The notes under the pieces were generated by a model. The model had not been told where the DNA came from, searched no databases, and worked only from the letters and a program-made list of their open reading frames with translations. From the NCBI RefSeq assembly GCF_003194625.1, contig NZ_QHKX01000002.1, positions 868,001-932,000 of the forward strand: 64,000 nucleotides of DNA. The letters are read 5' to 3'. This DNA comes from Nocardioides solisilvae. Lineage in GTDB: Bacteria; Actinomycetota; Actinomycetes; Propionibacteriales; Nocardioidaceae. The position numbers were made by a program, and so were the translations under genes. This document shows, in pieces, positions 51,247 to 58,278 of this stretch (position 1 is the stretch's first letter; the number at the start of each line of letters is the position of its first letter).

Positions 51247-52224
51247 ATGAGGACACGACGAGCGGGGCGGGCGACGGCCTCCGTCGCCCTGGTGACGGCG
51301 GGCCTGCTGCTGGCGGGCTGCGAAGCGGGAGGGTCGGGGGACTCCGCGGGCGGCGAGCCCTCGGGGCTCTCCGACGTGCGCGTCCAGGAGGACGTCGGGG
51401 CGGCGGACGACGCGGCGCCCGGCTCGGAGGGCGGCTCGGAGGGCGGGTCTGGCGACTCGTCCGACGCGGACCTCGGGCGGCAGTCCGCCTCGGGCGGCGG
51501 CACCCGGGTGGCCCCGGCGGTCGCGCGGCGGGCCGTGATCGCCACCGCGACGGTGTCGCTGGACGCCCCCGACGTGGCGAAGGTGCGCCAGGAGGTGCAA
51601 CGGGTCGCCGACGCGCTCGGGGGCGAGGTCAGCGACGAGGAGGCGACCACCGACGAGGGCGAGGTGACCTGGGCCCGGATGGTGCTGCGGATCCCCGTCG
51701 ACCGGTACGACGACGCGATCGGACGGATCGAGGAGTCCGGCCGCCTCCTCGGCACCGAGCGGACCACCGAGGACGTCACCACCCAGGTGATCGACAACGA
51801 GGTGCGGATCCGCGCCCAGGAGCGGAGCCTGCGCCGGGTCGAGCTGCTCCTGGACCGCGCCGAGCGGCTCGCCGACGTCGTCAGCGTCGAGGCCGAGCTG
51901 ACCCGGCGGCAGGCCGAGCTCGACTCGCTCAAGCAGCAGCAGGCGTGGCTGGCCGACCAGACGTCGATGGCCACCGTGACCGTCCACGTCTCCCGGCAGG
52001 ACCCCGAGCGGGAGCCGCTCGTCGAGGACGACGACGAGGGGTTCCTGCACGGGCTGGCCGCCGGCTGGCGGGGCCTGACCGGGGCGGCCGCCGTGCTCGC
52101 CACCGGCGCCGGGCTGCTGCTCCCGTGGCTGGTGGCGCTGGGGCTGCTGGGCGTGCCCGCCTGGTGGGCGGTACGACGCCTTCCGCGACGCCGCCGGGCG
52201 ACCCCCGGAGGCGGCCCCGCCTAG
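51247..52224 (+). CDS. DUF4349-family lipoprotein
   Basis: A 325-residue membrane lipoprotein. The signal ends in the lipobox LLLAGC (Cys near residue 24). A Gly/Ser/Asp-rich linker (about 25-75) is followed by the DUF4349 region: VARRAVIATATVSLDAPDV, VTWARMVLRIPVDRYDDAIG, and ERSLRRVELLLDRAERLADV with the conserved VEAELTRRQAELDSLKQQQ coiled coil. A C-terminal transmembrane helix (AAVLATGAGLLLPWLVALGLLG) is followed by basic residues. The family has no established function; the coiled coil suggests an envelope-spanning structural part. Confidence 0.8.
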   Translation: MRTRRAGRATASVALVTAGLLLAGCEAGGSGDSAGGEPSGLSDVRVQEDVGAADDAAPGSEGGSEGGSGDSSDADLGRQSASGGGTRVAPAVARRAVIATATVSLDAPDVAKVRQEVQRVADALGGEVSDEEATTDEGEVTWARMVLRIPVDRYDDAIGRIEESGRLLGTERTTEDVTTQVIDNEVRIRAQERSLRRVELLLDRAERLADVVSVEAELTRRQAELDSLKQQQAWLADQTSMATVTVHVSRQDPEREPLVEDDDEGFLHGLAAGWRGLTGAAAVLATGAGLLLPWLVALGLLGVPAWWAVRRLPRRRRATPGGGPA

Positions 52225-52243
52225 CTGGCTAGAACAGCTAGCC
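52221..52243. terminator. Palindrome covering two convergent stop codons
   Basis: GGCTAG (52227-52232), AACAG, CTAGCC (52238-52243), nested in CTAGCT/AGCTAG (52221-52226, 52236-52241). Both genes end in TAG inside the palindrome. The stem is short and AT-containing, so termination strength is doubtful. Confidence 0.3.
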
Positions 52244-53281
52244 CTCGACCGGGTAGGACTGCACGAACTCCGTCAGCCGGGCGAGCTGGTCGGGGTCGGT
52301 GGAGGGGATCACCCCGTGGCCGAGGTTGAAGACGTGGCCGCGCGCCGCGCGACCGGCCTCGATCACCTCGGCCGCCCGGGCGGTCATCACCTCGGTGGGC
52401 GCGAAGACCAGGGTCGGGTCGAGGTTGCCCTGGACCGCGCGGTCGCCGACCAGCTCGATCCCGCGCTCCAGCGGGGTCCGCCAGTCGATGCCCACCACGT
52501 CGGCGCCCGCCTCGCCCATCAGCGGCAGGAGGTTGGTGGTGCCGACCCCGAAGTGGATCCGGGGCACCCCCAGCTCGCCGGCCTCGGCCAGGACCCGGGT
52601 GGAGTGCGGCATGACGTGCTCGCGGTAGTCGCGCGGGGTCAGTGCCCCGGCCCACGAGTCGAAGAGCTGGACGGCGGAGGCGCCGGCGGCCACCTGGACG
52701 CGGAGGTACTCCGCGGCCATCCGGGCGATCTTGCGCATCAGCGCGTCCCAGACCTCCGGCGCCCCGAACATCATCGCCTTGGTCTTCGCGTGCTCCTTGG
52801 ACGGGCCGCCCTCGACGAGGTAGGAGGCCACGGTGAACGGGGCCCCGGCGAAGCCGATCAGCGGGGTGCCGCCCAGCTCGCCGACCAGTCCCTGCACCGC
52901 CTGGGTGATGAAGGGGACGTGCTCGGGGGTGAGGTCGGGGATCGCCTCGACGTCGGCGAGCGTGCGCACCGGCTCCGCGACGACGGGACCGATGCCCGGC
53001 TTGATGTCGAGGTCGACGCCGACCGCCTTGAGCGGCAGCACGATGTCGGAGAAGAAGATCGCGGCGTCGACGCCGTACCGGCGCACGGGCTGCATGGTGA
53101 TCTCCACGACCAAGTCGGGGTCCATGCAGGACTCCAGCATCCCGATCCCCTCGCGCACCCGCAGGTACTCGGGCAGGGAGCGGCCCGCCTGCCGCATGAA
53201 CCACACCGGGGTGTGCGGCACGGGCTCGCCCCGGACGGCCTTGAGGAACGCGCTGTCGCGGAGTGCAGGGGTGGTGGTCAC
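52238..53281 (-). CDS. hemE: Uroporphyrinogen decarboxylase
   Basis: A 347-residue enzyme converting uroporphyrinogen III to coproporphyrinogen III. Signatures: PHTPVWFMRQAGRSLPEYL, the catalytic aspartate in AAIFFSDIVLPLKAVG, and IGFAGAPFTVASYLVEGG; HFGVGTTNLLPLMGEAGADVVG and FNLGHGVIPSTDPDQL close the barrel. I place the start at the GTG at 53281 (VTTTPALRDS), where GATGAT lies at leaderless distance and relatives begin; an ATG 12 bases upstream is the alternative. Confidence 0.94.
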   Translation of the reverse strand: MTTTPALRDSAFLKAVRGEPVPHTPVWFMRQAGRSLPEYLRVREGIGMLESCMDPDLVVEITMQPVRRYGVDAAIFFSDIVLPLKAVGVDLDIKPGIGPVVAEPVRTLADVEAIPDLTPEHVPFITQAVQGLVGELGGTPLIGFAGAPFTVASYLVEGGPSKEHAKTKAMMFGAPEVWDALMRKIARMAAEYLRVQVAAGASAVQLFDSWAGALTPRDYREHVMPHSTRVLAEAGELGVPRIHFGVGTTNLLPLMGEAGADVVGIDWRTPLERGIELVGDRAVQGNLDPTLVFAPTEVMTARAAEVIEAGRAARGHVFNLGHGVIPSTDPDQLARLTEFVQSYPVEG

Positions 53282-53353
53282 GCCCGCGATCATCGCAGGT
53301 CAGGCGGCGTGTTGGCACATCGCAGCATGCGCCCCCGACGTAGGTTGGCGGTC

Positions 53354-53980
53354 ATGGTCGTCCACTCCGAGCCCCGCTCCGGCGCGGCTCCGGCGGAGGT
53401 CCCGGCGTCGTTCCGGGCCGCCGTCGCCCAGCTGCGCGGGGCCGCGCTGCGCCCCGAGGTCTCCTGCGAGGAGATGCCCGCGCCCCAGCGTATCGCGCCG
53501 TGGTCCTCGGCCCTCAGCGCCGACGTCACGGTCGCCGACGAGGAGGTCGCCACCGGCCGCCTCATCCTGCTGCACGACCCCGACGGCAACGACGCGTGGA
53601 ACGGCACCTTCCGCTGCGTCGCCTACGCCCGGGCCGACATCGACCCCGAGCTGGTCACCGACCCGATGCTCGGCGCCGTCGGCTGGAGCTGGCTGGTCGA
53701 GGCGCTCTCCGCACACGGCGCCCGCTGGGGCGCGGAGTCCGGCACGGTCACCCGCGTCGCCTCCGAGAGCTTCGGCGGGATGTCCCACGAGGAGGGCACC
53801 GCCCAGCTCGAGGTGCGCGCCTCCTGGACCCCCGCAGAGGACGAGGACGGCCACCTCGACCTGGCCCCGCACGTCGAGGCCTGGGGCGAGCTGCTGTGCA
53901 CCGCCGCCGGGCTGCCCCCCGTCCCCGAGGGCGTGACCGCGATGCCGAGCCGGCGCGGCCAGCGGGGGCCCGGCGCCTGA
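53354..53980 (+). CDS. DUF3000 domain protein
   Basis: A 208-residue protein of an actinobacteria-restricted family without known function. Typical elements are SFRAAVAQLRGAALRPEVSCEE, PAPQRIAPWSSALSADV, GRLILLHDPDGNDAWNGTFR and VGWSWLVEALSAHGA. TAGGTT ends eight bases before the ATG, so the message is probably leaderless. It is followed with a 1-base overlap by the RNase D-like gene and is divergent from hemE, an order often seen in actinobacteria. Role unknown. Confidence 0.82.
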   Translation: MVVHSEPRSGAAPAEVPASFRAAVAQLRGAALRPEVSCEEMPAPQRIAPWSSALSADVTVADEEVATGRLILLHDPDGNDAWNGTFRCVAYARADIDPELVTDPMLGAVGWSWLVEALSAHGARWGAESGTVTRVASESFGGMSHEEGTAQLEVRASWTPAEDEDGHLDLAPHVEAWGELLCTAAGLPPVPEGVTAMPSRRGQRGPGA

Positions 53981-55347
53981 TGGCCGGCGAGCGGACGAAG
54001 AGGTCCGCGGAGGACGACGCGCCGACCCCCGAGACCCAGGGAGAGGTCCCGGGCGAGGCCCCGGCCGACGACGCACCCGAGACGGAGCCGGCTCCCCTCC
54101 TGACCCTGCGCGACGGCGTCCCCGACGTGGTGGACACCCCCGAGGCGCTGGAGCGCGCCTGCGCGGCGCTCGCCGCCGCGACCGGGCCGGTGGCCCTGGA
54201 CGCCGAGCGCGCGTCCGGCTACCGCTACTCCAGCCGCGCCTACCTGATCCAGCTGCGCCGTGGGGACTCCGGCACCTGGCTGGTCGACCCCATTCCCTTC
54301 GGCTCCCGGCTCCCCCAGCTCGCCGACGCGCTCGGCGACGAGGAGTGGATCCTCCACGCCGCCACCCAGGACATCCCCTGCCTGCGCGAGCTCGGGCTGG
54401 AGCCGCGGCGGCTCTTCGACACCGAGCTCGCCGGCCGCCTCCTCGGCTACCCCCGGGTCGGCCTCGCCACCCTGGTCGAGCAGATCCTCGGGCTGCGGAT
54501 GCGCAAGGAGCACTCCTCGGCCGACTGGTCGACCCGCCCGCTGCCGCGCCCCTGGCTCGAGTACGCCGCGCTCGACGTCGAGGTGCTCGTCGAGCTCCGC
54601 GACCACATGGCCGCCGAGCTCGTCGCGCAGGGCAAGGACGGGTGGGCGGAGCAGGAGTTCGCCCACCTGACCGGCTTCCGCCCGACGGTCCGCGCCGAGC
54701 CGTGGCGGCGTACGTCGGGGCTCAACAAGCTGCGCGGCCGCCGCGCCATGGGCGCCGTTCGCGAGCTGTGGGAGGCGCGCGACGAGATCGCCCAGCAGCG
54801 CGACGTGACCCCCGGCCGGGTGGTCCCCGACTCCGCGCTGGTGGCCGCCGCCACCGCGATGCCCACCGACCGCCGCGCGCTGCTGCGCACGCCCGGGTTC
54901 CACGGGCGGGGCGCCGAGCGCTACGCCAACCGCTGGGTCGCGGCGCTGGAGCGCGCCCGGGAGATGCCCGAGTCCGACCTGCCGCAGCGCTCCCCGCGCC
55001 CCGACGGCCCGCCGCCCCCGCGCGCCTGGGCCGAGCGCGATCCCGCCGCCGACCGCCGGTTCAAGGCCGCCCGCGAGGCGACCAAGGCCCTCGCCGAGGA
55101 GCACGGCCTCCCCGTGGAGAACCTGGTCAGCCCCGACCCCGTCCGCCGGGTGATGTGGGCCCCGCCCACCACCCGGGAGCCCGAGGCCCTGGCCGCGGAG
55201 CTCGCCGCCCAGCTGGCCGACCTCTCGGTGAGGCCCTGGCAGGTCGACCTGGTCCTCGACGCGCTCGTCCGGGCCGTGCTGGCCGGCGACGTGGAACCCG
55301 ACCCCGAGCCCGACGCCGAAGCCGACGCCGGGCCGACGGCCGGCTGA
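53980..55347 (+). CDS. RNase D-like 3'-5' exonuclease with HRDC domain
   Basis: A 455-residue protein. A 45-residue acidic N-terminal tail precedes the DEDDy exonuclease domain (about 55-235): PVALDAERASGYRYSSRAYL (first acidic pair), ILHAATQDIPCLRELGL, and YAALDVEVLVELRDHM with the catalytic Tyr/Asp. An HRDC domain (about 255-340) and a second C-terminal helical region follow. It would trim structured RNA 3' ends. The start overlaps the DUF3000 stop by 1 base. Confidence 0.9.
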   Translation: MAGERTKRSAEDDAPTPETQGEVPGEAPADDAPETEPAPLLTLRDGVPDVVDTPEALERACAALAAATGPVALDAERASGYRYSSRAYLIQLRRGDSGTWLVDPIPFGSRLPQLADALGDEEWILHAATQDIPCLRELGLEPRRLFDTELAGRLLGYPRVGLATLVEQILGLRMRKEHSSADWSTRPLPRPWLEYAALDVEVLVELRDHMAAELVAQGKDGWAEQEFAHLTGFRPTVRAEPWRRTSGLNKLRGRRAMGAVRELWEARDEIAQQRDVTPGRVVPDSALVAAATAMPTDRRALLRTPGFHGRGAERYANRWVAALERAREMPESDLPQRSPRPDGPPPPRAWAERDPAADRRFKAAREATKALAEEHGLPVENLVSPDPVRRVMWAPPTTREPEALAAELAAQLADLSVRPWQVDLVLDALVRAVLAGDVEPDPEPDAEADAGPTAG

Positions 55348-55351
55348 GCCG

Positions 55352-56740
55352 CTACTCCCCGCCCTCGGGCGCGGGGGTCTCCTCGGCCGGCTCCGACTCG
55401 ACCTCCTCGGGGTCGAGCACCTCGCGGGAGGCCTCGTCGGCCGCCTCGGTCACGGCGTCCAGGTCGAGGTCGCCGGGCTCGGTGAGCAGCTGGAGCAGGA
55501 ACGGCGCGACGGCCCGCTCGAGGTCGTCCCACGACTCCAGCAGCGGCGCGATCGCCATGCCCCGGACGGCGGTGTTGAAGACCCGGCTGCGGCCCGGCTG
55601 GCGGCCCGGCTGGAGGAAGACGTCGGAGGCGGCGACGGCCAGGTTGGCCGGCACCATCGCGCCCTCCTGGGCCACCCGGGCGGTGGCGTCCTCGCCGACC
55701 GCGTAGGCGATCAGGTCGGCGGCCGCTGCGGCGTCCTTCGTCCGCGACGACAGGCAGAGACCGGTGACCTCGCCCACGGTGCTCGCAGCCTCCAGCGTCG
55801 GCATCGACATCACGTTGAAGTTGAGCCCCTCGACCTGCCGCAGCTCGGGCACGAGGTCGCGGTGGCCGGCGATCATCCCGAGCTTGCCGCGGCGGAACCA
55901 CTGCAGCGGCGTACGACGCTCCAGCTGCTCCTCGGTCAGCGTGAGGCTCGGGTCCCGCAGCACCGCGAGGGTCTCCTCGAGCGCCGCGCGACTCTCGTCG
56001 GAGGAGAAGGACAGCGAGGTGGGCGCTTCGTCGTCGTCGAAGACCGCGCCGCCGCCGGACTGGACGAAGGGCGCCAGGCCGCGGACCGTCGGGTCGATGT
56101 GGACGCCGCTGGTGCCCCGGGCGGGGCGCGCCGCGAAGTCGGCGGCCGCCTCGAACTCGGCCAGCGACCAGCGGTCCCAGCGCGAGGAGACGTCGAGGCC
56201 GCGGCGTTCCATCTTGTCGAAGTCGACGAGGTCGGTGTTGAGGAACATCACCATCGGGGAGACCGAGTAGGCCATGCACTGCAGCTCGCCCTCGAGGCTG
56301 AAGGACTCCACCGCGTCGCGGGAGAAGTCGTCGCCGAAGTCGACGCCGCGCTCGTCGAGCAGCTCGCTCACGGGGCGGACCAGCTCCTCGCCGAGGAGCT
56401 GGTCGAGGTCCTGCCGGACGGCCATGAAGACGTCGGGCGTCTCCCCTCCGGCCATCGCCTCCACGGCCGAGTCGTGGTCGGGCCACTCCACCAGCGTCAC
56501 CTCGCCGCTGTCGTAGGTGACGTTGAACTGCTCCACCACGTCGGCCCAGGCGGCCAGCTCCTGCTTGCTGCCGTAGACGCCTAGCGTCAGCGGGGTCGGC
56601 TCGGCCGTCGCCTGCGGGGTGGCCGGGGTGCTCGACCCGTCGGGACGGGCGCCGGGGCCGGGGTCGTCGCCCGTGCACCCCGCCGCGACCAGGGCGAGGC
56701 TGAGCAGGGCGCCCACCAGGGCGGGACGACGGGACGACAT
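55352..56740 (-). CDS. Extracellular solute-binding lipoprotein (ABC sugar-type)
   Basis: A 462-residue exported lipoprotein. The signal LVGALLSLALVAAGC gives a lipobox with Cys near residue 25. The mature protein is a two-lobe binding protein: LTLGVYGSKQELAAWADVVEQF, MAGGETPDVFMAVRQDLDQLL, MAYSVSPMVMFLNTDLVDF and GAMVPANLAVAASDVFLQPG are family-1-type signatures. No ABC permease or ATPase gene lies nearby, so its partner transporter is elsewhere or it works as a sensor. The ATG at 56740 has GGAG upstream; the frame runs further but codes Arg-rich noise. The C-terminus is an acidic tail. Confidence 0.82.
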   Translation of the reverse strand: MSSRRPALVGALLSLALVAAGCTGDDPGPGARPDGSSTPATPQATAEPTPLTLGVYGSKQELAAWADVVEQFNVTYDSGEVTLVEWPDHDSAVEAMAGGETPDVFMAVRQDLDQLLGEELVRPVSELLDERGVDFGDDFSRDAVESFSLEGELQCMAYSVSPMVMFLNTDLVDFDKMERRGLDVSSRWDRWSLAEFEAAADFAARPARGTSGVHIDPTVRGLAPFVQSGGGAVFDDDEAPTSLSFSSDESRAALEETLAVLRDPSLTLTEEQLERRTPLQWFRRGKLGMIAGHRDLVPELRQVEGLNFNVMSMPTLEAASTVGEVTGLCLSSRTKDAAAAADLIAYAVGEDATARVAQEGAMVPANLAVAASDVFLQPGRQPGRSRVFNTAVRGMAIAPLLESWDDLERAVAPFLLQLLTEPGDLDLDAVTEAADEASREVLDPEEVESEPAEETPAPEGGE

Positions 56741-56834
56741 CGGCGGGACTCCTCGGGTGCGCGACCAGGGCGGCCGCGGCGGCCGCCCGCGCCTGCGGCG
56801 CGCCCGCCACCCTAGCGACCGCGACCAGCCCGGC

Positions 56835-57368
56835 TCAGCCGAGGTCGTGGATGCGCCGCGCCTCCGAGACGACCATCTCGAAGACCTTCGGGTCCAGCGC
56901 CGCACCCTCGCGGCGGATCGAGGCGTCGTCGAGCCTGATCAGCCGGTCGAGCCGCACCTCGCTCGGGCGGCCCTGACGGTCCCAGCCGCCGGTGCCGACG
57001 TCCATCCAGTGCCGGCCCCACCGCGCCTCGTCCTCGGCGTCGCGGTCGTGGTCCTGGCTGCTCAGCATGAGCCCGAGCCACTCCCCGTCGTGGTGGGCCA
57101 GCAGCAGCACCGGCCGGTCCTTGCCCTGGCGCGGATCGTCCTCGTAGGGCACCCACCCCCACACGACCTCGCCGGGGTCGGGCTCGCCGTCGACCTCGGG
57201 CCCGTAGGTGACCACCGGGCCGCGGGGTGCCGGCGTCCCCGTCCGGGCGCTCGACGACGACCCTGCGGGAGACCCCGTCGGCCACCCCGGCGCGGTGCCG
57301 GTCGGCCGGGACCGCCGTACGGCGTTCTTCTGGACGAGGACGTCGAGCGTGCGACGGAGGAGACCCAT
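56835..57368 (-). CDS. PemK/MazF-like protein
   Basis: A 177-residue protein with an SH3-like core at about residues 55-110: GEVVWGWVPYEDDPRQGKDRPVLLLAHHDGEWLGLML, shown here only by its ends GEVVWGWVPYE and RPVLLLAHH. This is the PemK/MazF fold, but the typical antitoxin gene is absent on both sides. The N-terminal 50 residues are a basic, Ser/Pro-rich extension. The start is the ATG at 57368, with TAGCAT seven bases ahead. It may be a housekeeping RNase-like or orphan toxin-fold protein. Confidence 0.7.
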   Translation of the reverse strand: MGLLRRTLDVLVQKNAVRRSRPTGTAPGWPTGSPAGSSSSARTGTPAPRGPVVTYGPEVDGEPDPGEVVWGWVPYEDDPRQGKDRPVLLLAHHDGEWLGLMLSSQDHDRDAEDEARWGRHWMDVGTGGWDRQGRPSEVRLDRLIRLDDASIRREGAALDPKVFEMVVSEARRIHDLG

Positions 57369-57540
57369 GGCGGCCATGCTAGGCCGACCTGCGAGGGGGT
57401 GCGCCGGACCGGGAGCGCCTCACGGCGCGTGGCCGCTCGTGGCGGCTTATTTCGGGACCCGGGGCTGCCGCAGCCCGGCGCACCACCGTCGCCCAGTGTA
57501 GTGGCGCACCGACTCCTCGACGCGGGATCTCCCCAGCCCG

Positions 57541-58143
57541 TCAGGCGAGCTCGCCGCGCATCTCCAGGTGGGCGGCGGCCTCGAGCTGCTCGGCCAGCGT
57601 CAGCATCCTGGTCGCGTCGTCGTGCGGGCTGTCCCGCTCGGCCAGGGTGGCGCGGCCGACCGCGACGACGTGGGCGAACGCCGCCGCCCGGTGCAGCACG
57701 TCGGCGAAGTCGCCGCGCGAGATCCCGCGGAGCACGTCGTCGACCATCCCCCGGAGCTGCTCGACCCCCGGCGGGTCGGCGACACCCGCGACGACCCGGG
57801 CGAACGGCGCGGCCGCCCGGCCGGCCTCGAACTCCGCGGCGACCTGCTGCGGCGTCCGGTACACCCACGAGCGGAGCAGGTAGAGCCGCCACAGCGCACC
57901 GGCCAGCGAGTCGGCCGGCGAGCCCGCCCAGAGCTCGGCGAGGACCTCGAGCCCCTCGGTGTCGGCCAGGCGCACGACCCGCTCCGCCACCGACGCGTCG
58001 TCCGAGGCGCGGGCCCCGCGCACCAGCAGCGCCGCCGCCCGGTCGGCCGCCTCCTGCAGGAGCAGCGGGTCGGCCCCCGCCTCGAGCCCGGCGAAGAGCT
58101 GGTCGCCCGGCATCATCGGGCGGTGGTGGGGTCGCTCGGCCAT
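57541..58143 (-). CDS. Conserved hypothetical protein, helical
   Basis: A 200-residue, almost entirely alpha-helical protein rich in Ala/Val/Leu (LLLQEAADRAAALLVRGARA, LAGALWRLYLLRSWVYRTPQ, VLHRAAAFAHVVAVGRATLA). No signal peptide, membrane helix or known motif. It resembles actinobacterial proteins annotated as DUF without function. TACGCT ends eight bases before the ATG, so it is likely leaderless. It is followed by 170 bases without a gene and then the PemK-like gene. Confidence 0.55.
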   Translation of the reverse strand: MAERPHHRPMMPGDQLFAGLEAGADPLLLQEAADRAAALLVRGARASDDASVAERVVRLADTEGLEVLAELWAGSPADSLAGALWRLYLLRSWVYRTPQQVAAEFEAGRAAAPFARVVAGVADPPGVEQLRGMVDDVLRGISRGDFADVLHRAAAFAHVVAVGRATLAERDSPHDDATRMLTLAEQLEAAAHLEMRGELA

Positions 58144-58171
58144 GCCCGCCAGCGTACGACCGGGGTGCAGG

Positions 58172-58255
58172 GATCCCCGCTCAGGCGGGGAAACTGGTGG
58201 TTGGCGCGGCTTGCAAGGGGCACGAACCTCAGCGATCCCCGGCTGAGCGGGGATT
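58172..58255. repeat. Dispersed hairpin repeat, copy B
   Basis: Two hairpins: CCCCGC-TCAG-GCGGGG (58175-58190) and ATCCCCG-GCTGAG-CGGGGAT (58235-58254). Between them GGTTGGCGCGG, TTGCA, CACGAA and GCGATCCCCG occur in the same order as in the minus strand of copy A (32978-33055), with about 19 bases fewer. The second hairpin is 25 bases past the hrpA stop and could also serve as its terminator. Confidence 0.6.
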
Positions 58256-58278
58256 CGTGGGACGCGTGGGACGGGCCG

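Noticed and set aside
46982..52224. Sulfur block as a mobile element
   Set aside because: No transposase, integrase, terminal repeats or compositional change was seen at either edge, so it is listed as a possible insertion only by gene-order reasoning.
55352..56905. Longer start for the solute-binding lipoprotein at 56905
   Set aside because: The extra 55 residues are Arg-rich and would bury the lipoprotein signal. The ATG at 56740 has a ribosome site and opens the signal directly.
56835..58143. PemK-like gene plus the helical hypothetical gene as a toxin-antitoxin pair
   Set aside because: They are separated by 170 bases, the second protein is 200 residues without a DNA-binding motif, and each has its own leaderless-type start.
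58172..58255. Copy B hairpins as an ordinary hrpA terminator only
   Set aside because: The same sequence blocks occur at 32978-33055 between divergent genes, where no transcript ends, so a dispersed repeat is the better description even if it also terminates hrpA.
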